The notes under the pieces were generated by a model. That model had not been told where the DNA came from and searched no databases. It saw only the letters and a list, made by a program, of their open reading frames with translations. A DNA stretch of 64,000 bases. Origin: Pseudomonas synxantha (GTDB taxonomy: Bacteria; Pseudomonadota; Gammaproteobacteria; Pseudomonadales; Pseudomonadaceae). The translations under genes and the position numbers were made by a program. Shown here in pieces: positions 1-7,202 of this stretch; position 1 is the stretch's first letter, and each line of letters starts with the position of its first letter. Location of the stretch: contig NZ_LT629786.1 in the NCBI RefSeq assembly GCF_900105675.1, positions 806,001 to 870,000 of the forward strand, given 5' to 3'.

Positions 1-546
1 GTCTGTGGTTTCCAAGTGGTATTTATCGGTGTGCATTTGCCGGCGTACCTGGTTGACCAGCACCTGCCGGCCACGGTGGGCACCACGGTGCTGGCCTTGA
101 TCGGCCTGTTCAACGTGTTCGGCACTTACACGGCCGGGTGGCTGGGCGGGCGCATGTCCAAGCCGCGCTTGCTCACCGGACTGTACCTGTTGCGGGCCGT
201 GGTGATCGTATTGTTCCTGTGGGCGCCGGTCACCGAAGCCACTGCGTATCTGTTTGGCATGGCGATGGGGTTCCTGTGGTTGTCCACCGTCCCCCTGACC
301 AACGGCACCGTCGCGACCTTGTTTGGTGTACGCAACCTCTCAATGCTCGGTGGGATCGTGTTCCTGTTCCACCAACTCGGCTCATTCCTCGGTGGTTGGC
401 TGGGCGGGGTGGTCTATGATCGTACCGGAAGCTACGATTTGATCTGGCAGGTGGCGATTCTGCTCAGCCTGCTCGCTGCGGCCCTGAACTGGCCGGTGCG
501 TGAGCGACCGGTGGCGCGTGTGCAGGCGCAGATGGAGGCGGCATGA
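1..546 (+). CDS. MFS transporter, C-terminal part (5' end outside window)
   Basis: The frame is open from base 1, so the N-terminal half lies outside the window. The visible 181 residues form about six hydrophobic segments, matching the second half of a 12-helix major facilitator protein. A conserved stretch, GGWLGGVVYDRTGSYDLIW (about residues 127-145), is typical of the helix 10-11 loop in the monocarboxylate/oxalate-formate-like MFS group. It should be an inner-membrane secondary transporter; the substrate cannot be read from this part. Its stop overlaps the start of the next small gene (ATGA), so the two are probably translationally coupled. Confidence 0.85.
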   Translation, partial: VCGFQVVFIGVHLPAYLVDQHLPATVGTTVLALIGLFNVFGTYTAGWLGGRMSKPRLLTGLYLLRAVVIVLFLWAPVTEATAYLFGMAMGFLWLSTVPLTNGTVATLFGVRNLSMLGGIVFLFHQLGSFLGGWLGGVVYDRTGSYDLIWQVAILLSLLAAALNWPVRERPVARVQAQMEAA

Positions 547-662
547 GGGTAGCGGTGCGCTTGATGGTGATGGCGGCAGGGTTGCTCCTGTTGCTACTGG
601 CCTGGTGGGGCTGGCAGCAAGGCGGCCTGGCGTTGATGCAACTGGGCATGGCGATCTGTTAA
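543..662 (+). CDS. Small single-span membrane protein, coupled to the MFS gene
   Basis: A 39-residue ORF starts at an ATG inside the stop of the MFS gene (ATGA overlap) and ends at TAA 660-662. It has a basic N-terminus (MRVAVR), then one hydrophobic segment of about 20 residues rich in Leu and Trp (LLLLLLAWWGW), then a short tail ending in Cys. That is the layout of a small inner-membrane protein. I do not recognise a named family. The overlap and the clean membrane-like composition support a real gene, perhaps an accessory subunit of the transporter; that role is inference. Confidence 0.5.
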   Translation: MRVAVRLMVMAAGLLLLLLAWWGWQQGGLALMQLGMAIC

Positions 663-696
663 CTTCAATGCCTGAACTGACTCAAGGAATGTCGAC

Positions 697-1245
697 ATGC
701 TGATGCGCTGGCTCGCTGTACCCGTCCTCATGGCTGTTGGCAGCTTGGCCATGGCTGCCGACTGCCCGCCGCTCTTGGAGGGCCAACTGCCCAAGCTGCG
801 GGCCAAGGAGTCCATTGACCTGTGCCAGCGCTTTGCCGGCAAGCCCCTCGTTATCGTAAATACGGCGAGTTTTTGCGGGTTCGCACCGCAATTCAAAGGC
901 CTTGAAGCGTTATACCAGCGCTACAAGGACCAAGGTCTGGAAGTGATTGGCGTGCCGTCCGATGACTTCAAGCAGGAAGCCAAGACCGGGGAGGAGACTG
1001 CCAAGGTCTGCTACGTGAACTACGGCGTGACCTTCACCATGACCGAGCCGCAGAAAGTCAGGGGGCCGGATGCAGTGCACCTGTTCAAGCTGCTGGCGCA
1101 GCAGAGCAGTGCGCCGAAGTGGAATTTCTATAAATACGTGGTGGATCGCCAGGGCAAGGTGATTGCCAACTTTTCCAGTGTGACCAAGCCGGACAGCCCG
1201 GACCTGATCAAGGCGGTGGAAGAGGCATTGGCGTCCAAACCCTGA
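697..1245 (+). CDS. Exported glutathione-peroxidase-like thiol peroxidase
   Basis: The 182-residue product has a signal peptide (about residues 1-20, ending AMA) and then a thioredoxin-fold glutathione peroxidase domain, so it should act in the periplasm. The peroxidatic cysteine lies in [11 protein letters not shown] (C60), matching the family motif around its Cys/Sec. The tryptophan motif is also present (KWNFYKY, W near 149). The second family motif, normally PCNQF and containing the catalytic Gln and often the resolving Cys, reads PSDDF here, so both residues are missing. It may use another reductant or have weak peroxidase activity. AAGGA precedes the ATG. It converges on the FadL-like gene across a shared terminator. 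Confidence 0.8.
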   Translation: MLMRWLAVPVLMAVGSLAMAADCPPLLEGQLPKLRAKESIDLCQRFAGKPLVIVNTASFCGFAPQFKGLEALYQRYKDQGLEVIGVPSDDFKQEAKTGEETAKVCYVNYGVTFTMTEPQKVRGPDAVHLFKLLAQQSSAPKWNFYKYVVDRQGKVIANFSSVTKPDSPDLIKAVEEALASKP

Positions 1246-1258
1246 ACCGCGACCAATG

Positions 1259-1297
1259 AAAAGCCCCGCCTCCTGTGCAGGAGAGCGGGGCTTTTTT
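1259..1297. terminator. Bidirectional rho-independent terminator
   Basis: AAAAGCCCCGC and GCGGGGCTTTTTT form a strong GC stem, with an inner CTCCT/AGGAG pairing and T runs on both strands. It lies between the convergent glutathione-peroxidase-like and FadL-like genes and can end transcription from both sides. Confidence 0.9.
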
Positions 1298-1310
1298 ATA
1301 CCGCCGAGAA

Positions 1311-2591
1311 TCAGAAGCGGTAGGTCATGCCCAGGCCGAAACCGTTGGCACTGTTTTCATACTTGGCGTTGTAGCTGGCCAATGCGTTGGAACGCGAAAC
1401 CTTGACGTCTTCTTCCTTCAGGTAGGAGTAGGCCAGGTCGACGGTCATGTTCGGCATGACCTCGTAGCCCAGGCCCAGGCTGAAGATCGTACGGTCGCCG
1501 GTCGGGATACGTGGCGAACGATCCGTATTGTTGGTCGGCGATTGGTCGAAGGTCAGGCCGGTACGCAGCACCACTTGTTTGGTGAGCTGGTACGACGTAC
1601 CCACGGCATAAGCCCAGGTATCGTGCCAGTTCTGGTCTTCCTTGATGGTGCCGACCAGGGTAGGGGCGAGTATGCCGCCGGAAGCACCGCCGACGACCCC
1701 CTCGTTCTTGACGGTGATGTCTTTCAAGCGGCTCCAGCGTGTCCAGGTTGCACCCGCATAGAGTTTCCAGGCGTCGGTCAGGTCTTGAGTGACCGACAGG
1801 TCGTAGGACTCAGGCGTATCGATCTTCAGCGAGGCATCGTAGCGGTTGCTGCGCAGGGCGCCAGCGGTCGCAGCCGGGCCACTGACTTCGGTGTGGCCGT
1901 CCAGCTTGTAGCTGACCTTGGAGTGATAGGTCAGGCCGACGCGGGTGGTATCAGTGGCTTGTACCAGCACGCCGATATTGAAGCCCAACGCTGTGTCGTC
2001 GCCCTTGATCTTGATGTTGGTGTCTGGCGCACGAGCGTTCAGCGTCAGGTCCGATTCCAGGGTGCCGGCGATGCGGTTGATGGTCGGGCCAAAACCGACG
2101 GAAACGCGGTCGTTGAAGGCGTAGCTGACCGTCGGCTGGAAGGTGATGACTTTTACTTCGCTTTTGCTGCCAAAGCCGCGGCCTTGGAAACCGCTTTCGT
2201 AATCAGTCACCAACCCGAACGGTGCATAGACGCCGAAACCGACGGACCATTGATCATTGAGTTTATTGGTGTAGAAACCGAAAGGGACGGCTGTGAAAGG
2301 CACCATGTCGCCTTTGTTGCTGCCGCGGGAGCGGCCGCTGACGTCGCTGATATCAGTGGAGGCATCAATGGCTGCAACACCGCCGGTGATCTGTTGACCT
2401 TCCAGGCGTGCCATACCGGCAGGGTTACCGAACACAGTGCTTGCATCATCGGCAGAGGACGAGCGACCTGCGAAACCGGTACCCATCCCGCTGACGCTCT
2501 GTTCGTTCAGGGCAAAGCCGCTGGCGAACAGTTGGGAGGATGCCATGGCAACGGCGAGGCTAAGTGTGGTCTTGAGCATTACTTTTTTCAT
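1311..2591 (-). CDS. OmpP1/FadL/TodX family outer-membrane transport protein
   Basis: The 426-residue protein has a signal peptide (cleaved near LFAS-GFAL, about residue 24) and the N-terminal FadL hallmark: SGFALNEQSVSGMGTGFAG followed by the NPAGMARL (NPA) motif near residue 57. The rest alternates like a beta-barrel and ends in the C-terminal aromatic MTYRF. FadL proteins take up long-chain fatty acids or other hydrophobic compounds across the outer membrane by lateral diffusion; the natural ligand here is not evident. GGAG lies upstream of the ATG. It is transcribed alone and ends at the terminator shared with the peroxidase-like gene. Confidence 0.9.
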   Translation of the reverse strand: MKKVMLKTTLSLAVAMASSQLFASGFALNEQSVSGMGTGFAGRSSSADDASTVFGNPAGMARLEGQQITGGVAAIDASTDISDVSGRSRGSNKGDMVPFTAVPFGFYTNKLNDQWSVGFGVYAPFGLVTDYESGFQGRGFGSKSEVKVITFQPTVSYAFNDRVSVGFGPTINRIAGTLESDLTLNARAPDTNIKIKGDDTALGFNIGVLVQATDTTRVGLTYHSKVSYKLDGHTEVSGPAATAGALRSNRYDASLKIDTPESYDLSVTQDLTDAWKLYAGATWTRWSRLKDITVKNEGVVGGASGGILAPTLVGTIKEDQNWHDTWAYAVGTSYQLTKQVVLRTGLTFDQSPTNNTDRSPRIPTGDRTIFSLGLGYEVMPNMTVDLAYSYLKEEDVKVSRSNALASYNAKYENSANGFGLGMTYRF

Positions 2592-2737
2592 TATTAGAAC
2601 TCCGTGGTGATCACCGCTGCGGAAAGTATCAATAAATTTCGCATCGCGCTATAGGCTGTAATGCGGGAGATAGAGCGGTTTTGTAGGACAATCCGACCAG
2701 AATTCAGGGTTTTTGGCGAATCTTGCATTTTGCCCGG

Positions 2738-3220
2738 TCAGCACGCCACCTGTTTTATGGGGCAGGCGCAGGTTTGCCACGCTTGAGTGAAATCCCGCAG
2801 TCGACCTTGCGGATGAAAAATTTCTTTCCAGATACGCGCCATGGCCAGCACATCGCCGGGCGCAGGCAGGGTGTAGCGACGCTGTTCCACCAACAGCCAA
2901 GCGATGGCCGTGGCGTAGCGCAGATTTACCGTCAGTTCCAACTGAGGTGCACTGAGGAAGGCATGTTGGCTGGCTAGTCCGCGTACCAGGCTCGCCCGCT
3001 CGGGGTCCAGTGCAAGATAATCATCCCAGAGGGCGCGGTGGCGCGGTTCGGTGATGCTGTAGAGGCCATGGCCGCGTCGATCATGCAAGGCCGAGCCCAG
3101 TTCCGATTGACTGGCAGCAATGCCCAGTAGCAGGGATTCGGCTGCAGGGTCATGGCGGCCGAGGTACATCAACGTCGGCCTGATCACATAACGACACAAT
3201 TCGCTGGCGGCAATACCCAT
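2738..3220 (-). CDS. Conserved protein resembling phage-type lysozyme-like fold
   Basis: This 160-residue protein has no signal peptide. The segment ESLLLGIAASQSELGSALH (about residues 28-46), followed by GHGLYSITEPRHRALWDDYL, resembles small phage and bacterial proteins in which a Glu follows a helix of the form LLGxAxxES. That arrangement recalls lysozyme or lytic transglycosylase folds; I infer it from pattern memory, not an alignment. The C-terminus has several Cys (CACPIKQVAC). No operon partner is visible: the FadL-like gene lies about 150 bp downstream on the same strand. Function unknown; a cell-wall hydrolase-like or domesticated phage protein is possible. Confidence 0.6.
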   Translation of the reverse strand: MGIAASELCRYVIRPTLMYLGRHDPAAESLLLGIAASQSELGSALHDRRGHGLYSITEPRHRALWDDYLALDPERASLVRGLASQHAFLSAPQLELTVNLRYATAIAWLLVEQRRYTLPAPGDVLAMARIWKEIFHPQGRLRDFTQAWQTCACPIKQVAC

Positions 3221-3445
3221 ACAAGCCTCAGTCCAATAAAAGGGTGGACGAGCCTGAGAAGGGAGGGCTTGGCAGCGGTGAATCGGATCTCAGGCCCGTC
3301 GCAAGCGGATCATGCCGCTCGAGTTGAAGTGTAGTGTCATATTCATGATGTAAAAGACTGTTTTTAAAACATCTTCTTCATTTAGTTATAAGGTTTATAT
3401 CTGTTCGGACTTAATACGAAGGCTGCCAAGTCGAATTTCGGGCAA

Positions 3446-3479
3446 TAAAAAACCCTGTGTTTCAAACAGGGTTTTTTGT
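3446..3479 (-). terminator. Rho-independent terminator after the 74-residue gene
   Basis: An AAAAAACCCTGT / ACAGGGTTTTTT stem with a short loop and A/T flanks lies just past the stop of the - strand gene at 3500. It is symmetric and could work on both strands. Confidence 0.85.
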
Positions 3480-3499
3480 GTTTCAGCGACTCGGGTCGA

Positions 3500-3724
3500 T
3501 CAGGCAGTCAGTGCCTGACGGGTACGCTCGATCACGGCCTGCAGCGGTTCTGCGCTGGAGTATTGATCGGGGTACAGGCGTTCGCTGTGACGTGCGATGC
3601 CGTGCTCGTTGACCAGGGTGAAGCTGAAGCAGCCTTTGCGAGCGGCCATGATCAGGCAGTTCATTGGGGCAAAAGCGTTAGTGAGGGTGCGAATGGCATC
3701 CTGAGTGTGGATTTGAGCGTTCAT
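3500..3724 (-). CDS. Small conserved hypothetical protein (74 aa)
   Basis: The product starts MNAQIHTQDAIRTLTNAF and has a compact alpha/beta composition with two Cys, no signal peptide and no membrane segment. The sequence CSFTLVNEHGIARHSERLYP-like middle (about residues 32-52) reads like a beta hairpin. I recognise no named domain. It is bracketed by its own terminator and an A/T-rich upstream region, so it is probably a single-gene unit. Real coding is supported by codon use and the correctly placed terminator. Function unknown. Confidence 0.65.
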   Translation of the reverse strand: MNAQIHTQDAIRTLTNAFAPMNCLIMAARKGCFSFTLVNEHGIARHSERLYPDQYSSAEPLQAVIERTRQALTA

Positions 3725-3842
3725 ATTATTGGTGTTCCTACAAATGACACGGATAAGAACCGTGCAACGTTAAAACGTTCCAGTAACGCTGATCACCATT
3801 GATCGAGCGAAGAACCTGACTGGAACAAAGCAGCCAGTTTGA

Positions 3843-4088
3843 AGCGCTGATAAATTAGGCGCGCTTGGGCTGGCAGGTAGGTACTTAGGAGGGCAGGCAA
3901 CACAACAGGGGCAAAGGTTCTGGGCCCAGGGTGAAGATCCTGATCAATTTGCAGGTTGGTTCGGTCAGAGTATTGAGACTTCGCGACACCCTTTGCTTGT
4001 TCAAAGGCTGTGTCGTCGCAAGGAATACCTGGAAACCATCGAGGTGGTCGATCCCGTGTTTTGCAAGGGACTGGTCGACCAGAATTGA
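3843..4088 (+). pseudogene. Decayed gene end, + strand (about 80 codons)
   Basis: Frame 3 is open from just after a stop at 3840 to TGA 4086-4088 and reads like genuine protein, for example FWAQGEDPDQFAGWFGQSIE followed by YLETIEVVDPVFCKGLVDQN. It has no ATG or GTG start and no ribosome site, and the upstream reading is closed by the stop at 3840. This looks like the C-terminal remnant of a truncated or frameshifted gene. I cannot name the parent family. It faces a second remnant on the other strand. Confidence 0.45.
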
Positions 4089-4165
4089 CTTTCAGCTTGG
4101 TACTAACGCCGCGGATAGTAACGGGTTGAACCAGGGAAGGCAAGCGCGTCAGCAAAAAACTTCAA

Positions 4166-4324
4166 TCAGCCGCCAAGCAGCCAGCGATAGATCAATACCG
4201 TCGCCGATGCGGCGAGGGCGCAACCGAGTCCATAGGCGGCGAGGGTCAAGCGCAAGGATCGGCCAGCCTCGAACACCTGAGGCAGTGTGGCGAGCCGCAA
4301 GAGATTTGAAAAGTCCTGGTTGCG
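4166..4324 (-). pseudogene. Decayed gene end, - strand, with membrane segment
   Basis: Reading the - strand from an in-frame stop at 4325-4327 to TGA at 4166-4168 gives about 52 codons ending in a membrane-like helix (LRLTLAAYGLGCALAASATV, then LIYRWLLGG). There is no start codon or ribosome site, so it seems to be the C-terminal remnant of a lost membrane protein. The 3' end converges on the + strand remnant that stops at 4088, as if two neighbouring genes each lost their 5' parts. Confidence 0.4.
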
Positions 4325-4581
4325 TCACGCCAGTAACATGTTTAAGGCGTGTTGAATCAAAAAATGCCGACGATATAACCAGCAAGCAGCTACTTGTGCA
4401 CATGGGTTGCCGGATGTGTAACCCTGCTGTCACTTGCCCGGAAACGCGCCCATTTGCCTGCATTCAAAATTTAAGTCAATGAAAAATCTCGCTTTTTTTT
4501 ATTGGTGAAAAAATCGTCAGTTTGACTGCGGCCCCCATTCCGTGGGCCTTTGCGCCCGTTCAAGGGGGGTTGTCCACTGAG

Positions 4582-4604
4582 TTATCCACAGCTTCTGTGG
4601 ATTG
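4582..4604. promoter_or_regulatory. DnaA-box-like inverted repeat
   Basis: ATCCACAG-ctt-CTGTGGAT is a perfect 8-bp inverted repeat. The left arm extends to TTATCCACA, a consensus DnaA box, and the right arm (read in reverse) to CAATCCACA. It lies about 105 bp upstream of the Sel1-like gene. It may be a DnaA-responsive operator or simply a stem-loop; no A/T unwinding element or replication gene lies beside it, so an origin is unlikely. Confidence 0.4.
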
Positions 4605-4708
4605 TCCCGAGCGCTTGCTCTAGAACGGGCGTGCCGGGTTTTTTCAGCTTTACCTGTACGAAAAAAAGAGTAGAGTGGCGCGCCTTCCGTTCTGTCCCAC
4701 AGTGCTTT

Positions 4709-5032
4709 ATGAAGTTTCGCTCAGTATCACCTTCTGTTACCGACACTCCTCAAACTGTTACCGCTCCCAAGCGTTTCTCCTTGAAGGTCGCTTTGTGGCT
4801 GCTCGATAGCCCTCGCCTGGGGCAAAGTACCAACATCAAACACTTCGCTGGACGCTTGCTCAAACAGCCCGCCCGGGAAGGGGTAGTGGCCGCGCAGAGC
4901 CGGCTGGGCCAACTGATGTGTCGGGAATGCGGGAACGCCCGCGACCGCCGTATAGGCTACGACCTGCTGCGCTCGGCCGCCCGCGCCGGCGACCGGCGCG
5001 CCCAGCGCGAACTGGGGCAGGTCGAAGACTGA
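4709..5032 (+). CDS. Small Sel1-like repeat protein
   Basis: The 107-residue protein starts at ATG 4709; a longer open frame upstream lacks coding character. The C-terminal part (QSRLGQLMCRECGNARDRRI, then GYDLLRSAARAGDRRAQREL) has the spacing of Sel1/TPR-like helical hairpins: small-A/G-x-x-x-L-G, then a YxLLxxAAxxGDxxAQ helix. Sel1 repeats mediate protein contacts. The N-terminal 45 residues are basic and Ser/Thr-rich. Unusually for a Sel1 unit it has two cysteines (CREC). No signal peptide is evident. It lies 46 bp ahead of rmuC on the same strand, so they may be co-transcribed. Partner unknown. Confidence 0.65.
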   Translation: MKFRSVSPSVTDTPQTVTAPKRFSLKVALWLLDSPRLGQSTNIKHFAGRLLKQPAREGVVAAQSRLGQLMCRECGNARDRRIGYDLLRSAARAGDRRAQRELGQVED

Positions 5033-5078
5033 GCTGTCCTCCAGCCCTGCGCTTGGTTACCCTTGTTTTTTTTCGGTG

Positions 5079-6572
5079 ATGGCAGAAATGGCTATGGTTG
5101 TTGACTGGACCAGTATCGCCTTGGGACTTGTTGGCGCAGCAGTACCTTTGTTGGCGCTGTGCTGGCAACTCCAGCGACGTCTGAGCGCACGGGCCACCGG
5201 CTGGGAACTGCTGGAAGAGCGCCTGGCGACCGCGCAACTGGCCCAGGAGGGGCTCGCTGCCCAGTTGGACGCCAGTCGCGATGAGATCAGTGACCTGAGC
5301 CATGCCAATGCCGCCAAGCAGGCCGACCTGGCTGCCTTGCGCCGCGAAGTCGAGCTGTTGCAGATCGACCGTGATAACGCCCGCGATGCCGCCCACGCCT
5401 GGAACCTCGACCGCAGTGCCAAGGAAACCGAGCTGCGGCGTCTCGACGCGCTAGCCGCGGCCCTGAGCGCGGAACTGCGCGAGCAACAAGACAGCCATCA
5501 ACAACGCCTCACTGACCTGCAAGGCTCACGGGATGAGCTGCGTGCGCAGTTCGCCGAGCTGGCCGGCAAAATCTTCGATGAGCGTGAGCAGCGCTTTGCC
5601 GAAACCAGCCAGGAACGCCTGGGCCAACTGCTCGATCCGCTCAAGGAGCGCATCCAGTCGTTCGAGAAGCGAGTCGAAGAAAGCTACCAGAACGAAGCCC
5701 GCGAGCGTTTTTCCCTGGCCAAGGAGCTGGAGCGCTTGCAGCAACTGAACTTGCGCCTGTCGGATGAAGCCACCAACCTGACCCGGGCCCTCAAGGGCCA
5801 GAAAACCCAGGGCAACTGGGGTGAGCTGATCCTTGAGCGGGTGCTGGAGCACGCGGGCCTGGAGAAAGGCCGTGAATACCAGACCCAGGTCAGCCTCAAA
5901 GGCCCGGATGGCGAGCGTTTCCAGCCGGACGTACTGATCATGTTGCCGGGCGACAAGCAGGTGGTGGTCGACTCCAAGGTCAGCTTGACCGCCTATCAAC
6001 AATACGTCGCGGCGGATGACGATGTAATCGGCCAGGCGGCCTTGAAGCAACATGTACTGTCCCTGCGCAATCACGTCAAAGGTTTGGCCGGCAAGGATTA
6101 CAAGCGCCTCGAAGGTTTGCACAGCCTGGACTTTGTCCTGCTGTTCGTGCCGATCGAAGCGGCTTTTTCCGCGGCATTGCAGGCCGAGCCCAACCTGTTC
6201 CAGGAGGCCTTTGACCGCCATATCGTGATTGTCAGCCCGACCACCTTGCTCGCCACCCTGCGGGTGATCGACAGCCTGTGGAAACAGGAGCGCCAGAGCC
6301 AGAATGCCCGTGAAATTGCCGAGCGTGCCGGGTGGCTGTACGACAAGTTCGTGCTGTTTATCCAGGATCTGGACGAGGTGGGCAATCGGTTGCAACAGTT
6401 GGACAAGGCTTACAGCGCGGCGCGAAACAAACTGACAGATGGACGCGGGAATCTGGTCAGTCGTACCGAGCAACTAAGGCTGCTCGGTGCCCGTGCCAGT
6501 AAGAGCCTGCCGGCGGATCTGCTGGAACGGGCGATGACAGATTCGGATGGCGTAGCGCATCTCCCCGAATAA
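5079..6572 (+). CDS. rmuC: DNA recombination protein RmuC
   Basis: The product of about 497 residues has an N-terminal membrane helix (about residues 10-28), a long coiled coil rich in Ala, Glu, Arg and Leu to about residue 200, and then the RmuC core. The core includes GNWGELILERVLEHAGLEKG and a PD-(D/E)xK nuclease-like stretch, FQPDVLIMLPGDKQVVVDSK. RmuC limits recombination at inverted repeats and is thought to be a nuclease. Several starts are possible: GTG 5076 and ATG 5079, 5088 or 5094. I chose the first ATG. The upstream Sel1-like gene may be co-transcribed. REP sequences begin 13 bp after the stop. Confidence 0.9.
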   Translation: MAEMAMVVDWTSIALGLVGAAVPLLALCWQLQRRLSARATGWELLEERLATAQLAQEGLAAQLDASRDEISDLSHANAAKQADLAALRREVELLQIDRDNARDAAHAWNLDRSAKETELRRLDALAAALSAELREQQDSHQQRLTDLQGSRDELRAQFAELAGKIFDEREQRFAETSQERLGQLLDPLKERIQSFEKRVEESYQNEARERFSLAKELERLQQLNLRLSDEATNLTRALKGQKTQGNWGELILERVLEHAGLEKGREYQTQVSLKGPDGERFQPDVLIMLPGDKQVVVDSKVSLTAYQQYVAADDDVIGQAALKQHVLSLRNHVKGLAGKDYKRLEGLHSLDFVLLFVPIEAAFSAALQAEPNLFQEAFDRHIVIVSPTTLLATLRVIDSLWKQERQSQNAREIAERAGWLYDKFVLFIQDLDEVGNRLQQLDKAYSAARNKLTDGRGNLVSRTEQLRLLGARASKSLPADLLERAMTDSDGVAHLPE

Positions 6573-6584
6573 ACACAGGGCCAA

Positions 6585-6660
6585 ATGTGGGAGGGGGCAA
6601 GCCCCCGATAGCAGAGTATCAGTCACCCAATGTGTTGGCTGATACACCGCTATCGGGGCA
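6585..6660. repeat. REPIN missing its outer right end
   Basis: The left REP arm (ATGTGGGAGGGGGCAAGCCC...GATAGC) pairs with GATACACCGCTATCGGGGCA on the right, but the expected AGCCCCCTCCCACATT end is absent and unrelated sequence follows. It is a decayed copy of the REPIN family repeated across this window. Confidence 0.8.
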
Positions 6661-6754
6661 TGGGTATCTACACAACTTTGGTACGCCGCTGCTCCTCTGC
6701 AAGGGAGCTTGCTGCCTGGCAACTTATAGCTATCTAACTGATGCACCGCGATCC

Positions 6755-7184
6755 AAATGTGGGAGGGGGCTTGCCCCCGATGGCGGCCTGACAGCCGACC
6801 AGAATGTTGGATCAGACCGAGTACATATCCATTGCTGCGGTAACGACCACTATTGGTTCCGCTTTTACAGCGGGTCACTTTTGAAAAGCGCAAAAGTAAC
6901 CCAAACGCTCTTGCCCCACCACTCGGCACCTCGCCCAGGCTCGGTGTGCCCGTAATCCGCCATGGATTTGGGGGCCGCCGCCACGCGCCCTCCCTGGCGC
7001 GGGGCGGCTAAACCGGCATCCCTGCCGGTTTACCCCCCAAATCCCTGTCGAATTCCGGCCAGCGTGGTTTAACGGGGCGCCTAAGATCAAGAGCGGCTCG
7101 CTGCGCATCGTGGTTACCGGCGGTCGCTACATCAAAGATGTGTTGATACCCATGGCTATCGGGGGCAAGCCCCCTCCCACATTT
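6755..7184. repeat. REPIN split by a ~300-bp longer repeat
   Basis: A REP left arm (AAATGTGGGAGGGGGCTTGC, 6755-6774) and a REP right arm (GATACCCATGGCTATCGGGG through CCCTCCCACATT, about 7146-7183) normally sit about 95 bp apart but are here about 400 bp apart. The intervening segment starts near GCTGCGGTAACGACCAC (6834) and ends near GTGGTTACCGGCGGTCGC (7110-7127), which are imperfect inverted repeats of each other. It also contains GGTTCCGCTTTTACAGCGGG. This resembles the long intergenic repeats described in P. fluorescens genomes. Confidence 0.6.
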
Positions 7185-7202
7185 TGACCGAGTACAAGCC
7201 AT

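Larger units (their letters stand above)
3725..4708. other. Long gene-poor stretch with gene remnants
   Basis: About 980 bp separate the 74-residue gene from the Sel1-like gene. The stretch holds the two decayed gene ends listed separately, an A/T-rich segment near 4480-4520, and a DnaA-box-like inverted repeat at 4582-4604. I see no intact gene, tRNA or clear terminator in the rest. Confidence 0.6.
6573..7202. other. 630-bp repeat-filled intergenic region
   Basis: Between rmuC and the hybrid kinase gene there is no credible gene. It contains a decayed REPIN, then a REP left arm at 6755, a longer repeat-like insertion (about 6834-7132), and a REP right arm at 7155. Short ORFs here have no coding character. 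Confidence 0.7.

Noticed and set aside
1275..2597. 440-codon + strand frame across the FadL-like gene
   Set aside because: It is the antisense shadow of the FadL-like gene, whose signal peptide, NPA motif and barrel end are clear on the - strand.
4582..4604. Replication origin
   Set aside because: Only one DnaA-box pair is present, without an A/T-rich unwinding element or dnaA, dnaN or gidA nearby.
6875..7108. Short - strand frame in the rmuC to kinase gap
   Set aside because: It lies in the repeat-like insertion; the same type of frame recurs wherever the repeat is copied, so it is not evidence of a gene.
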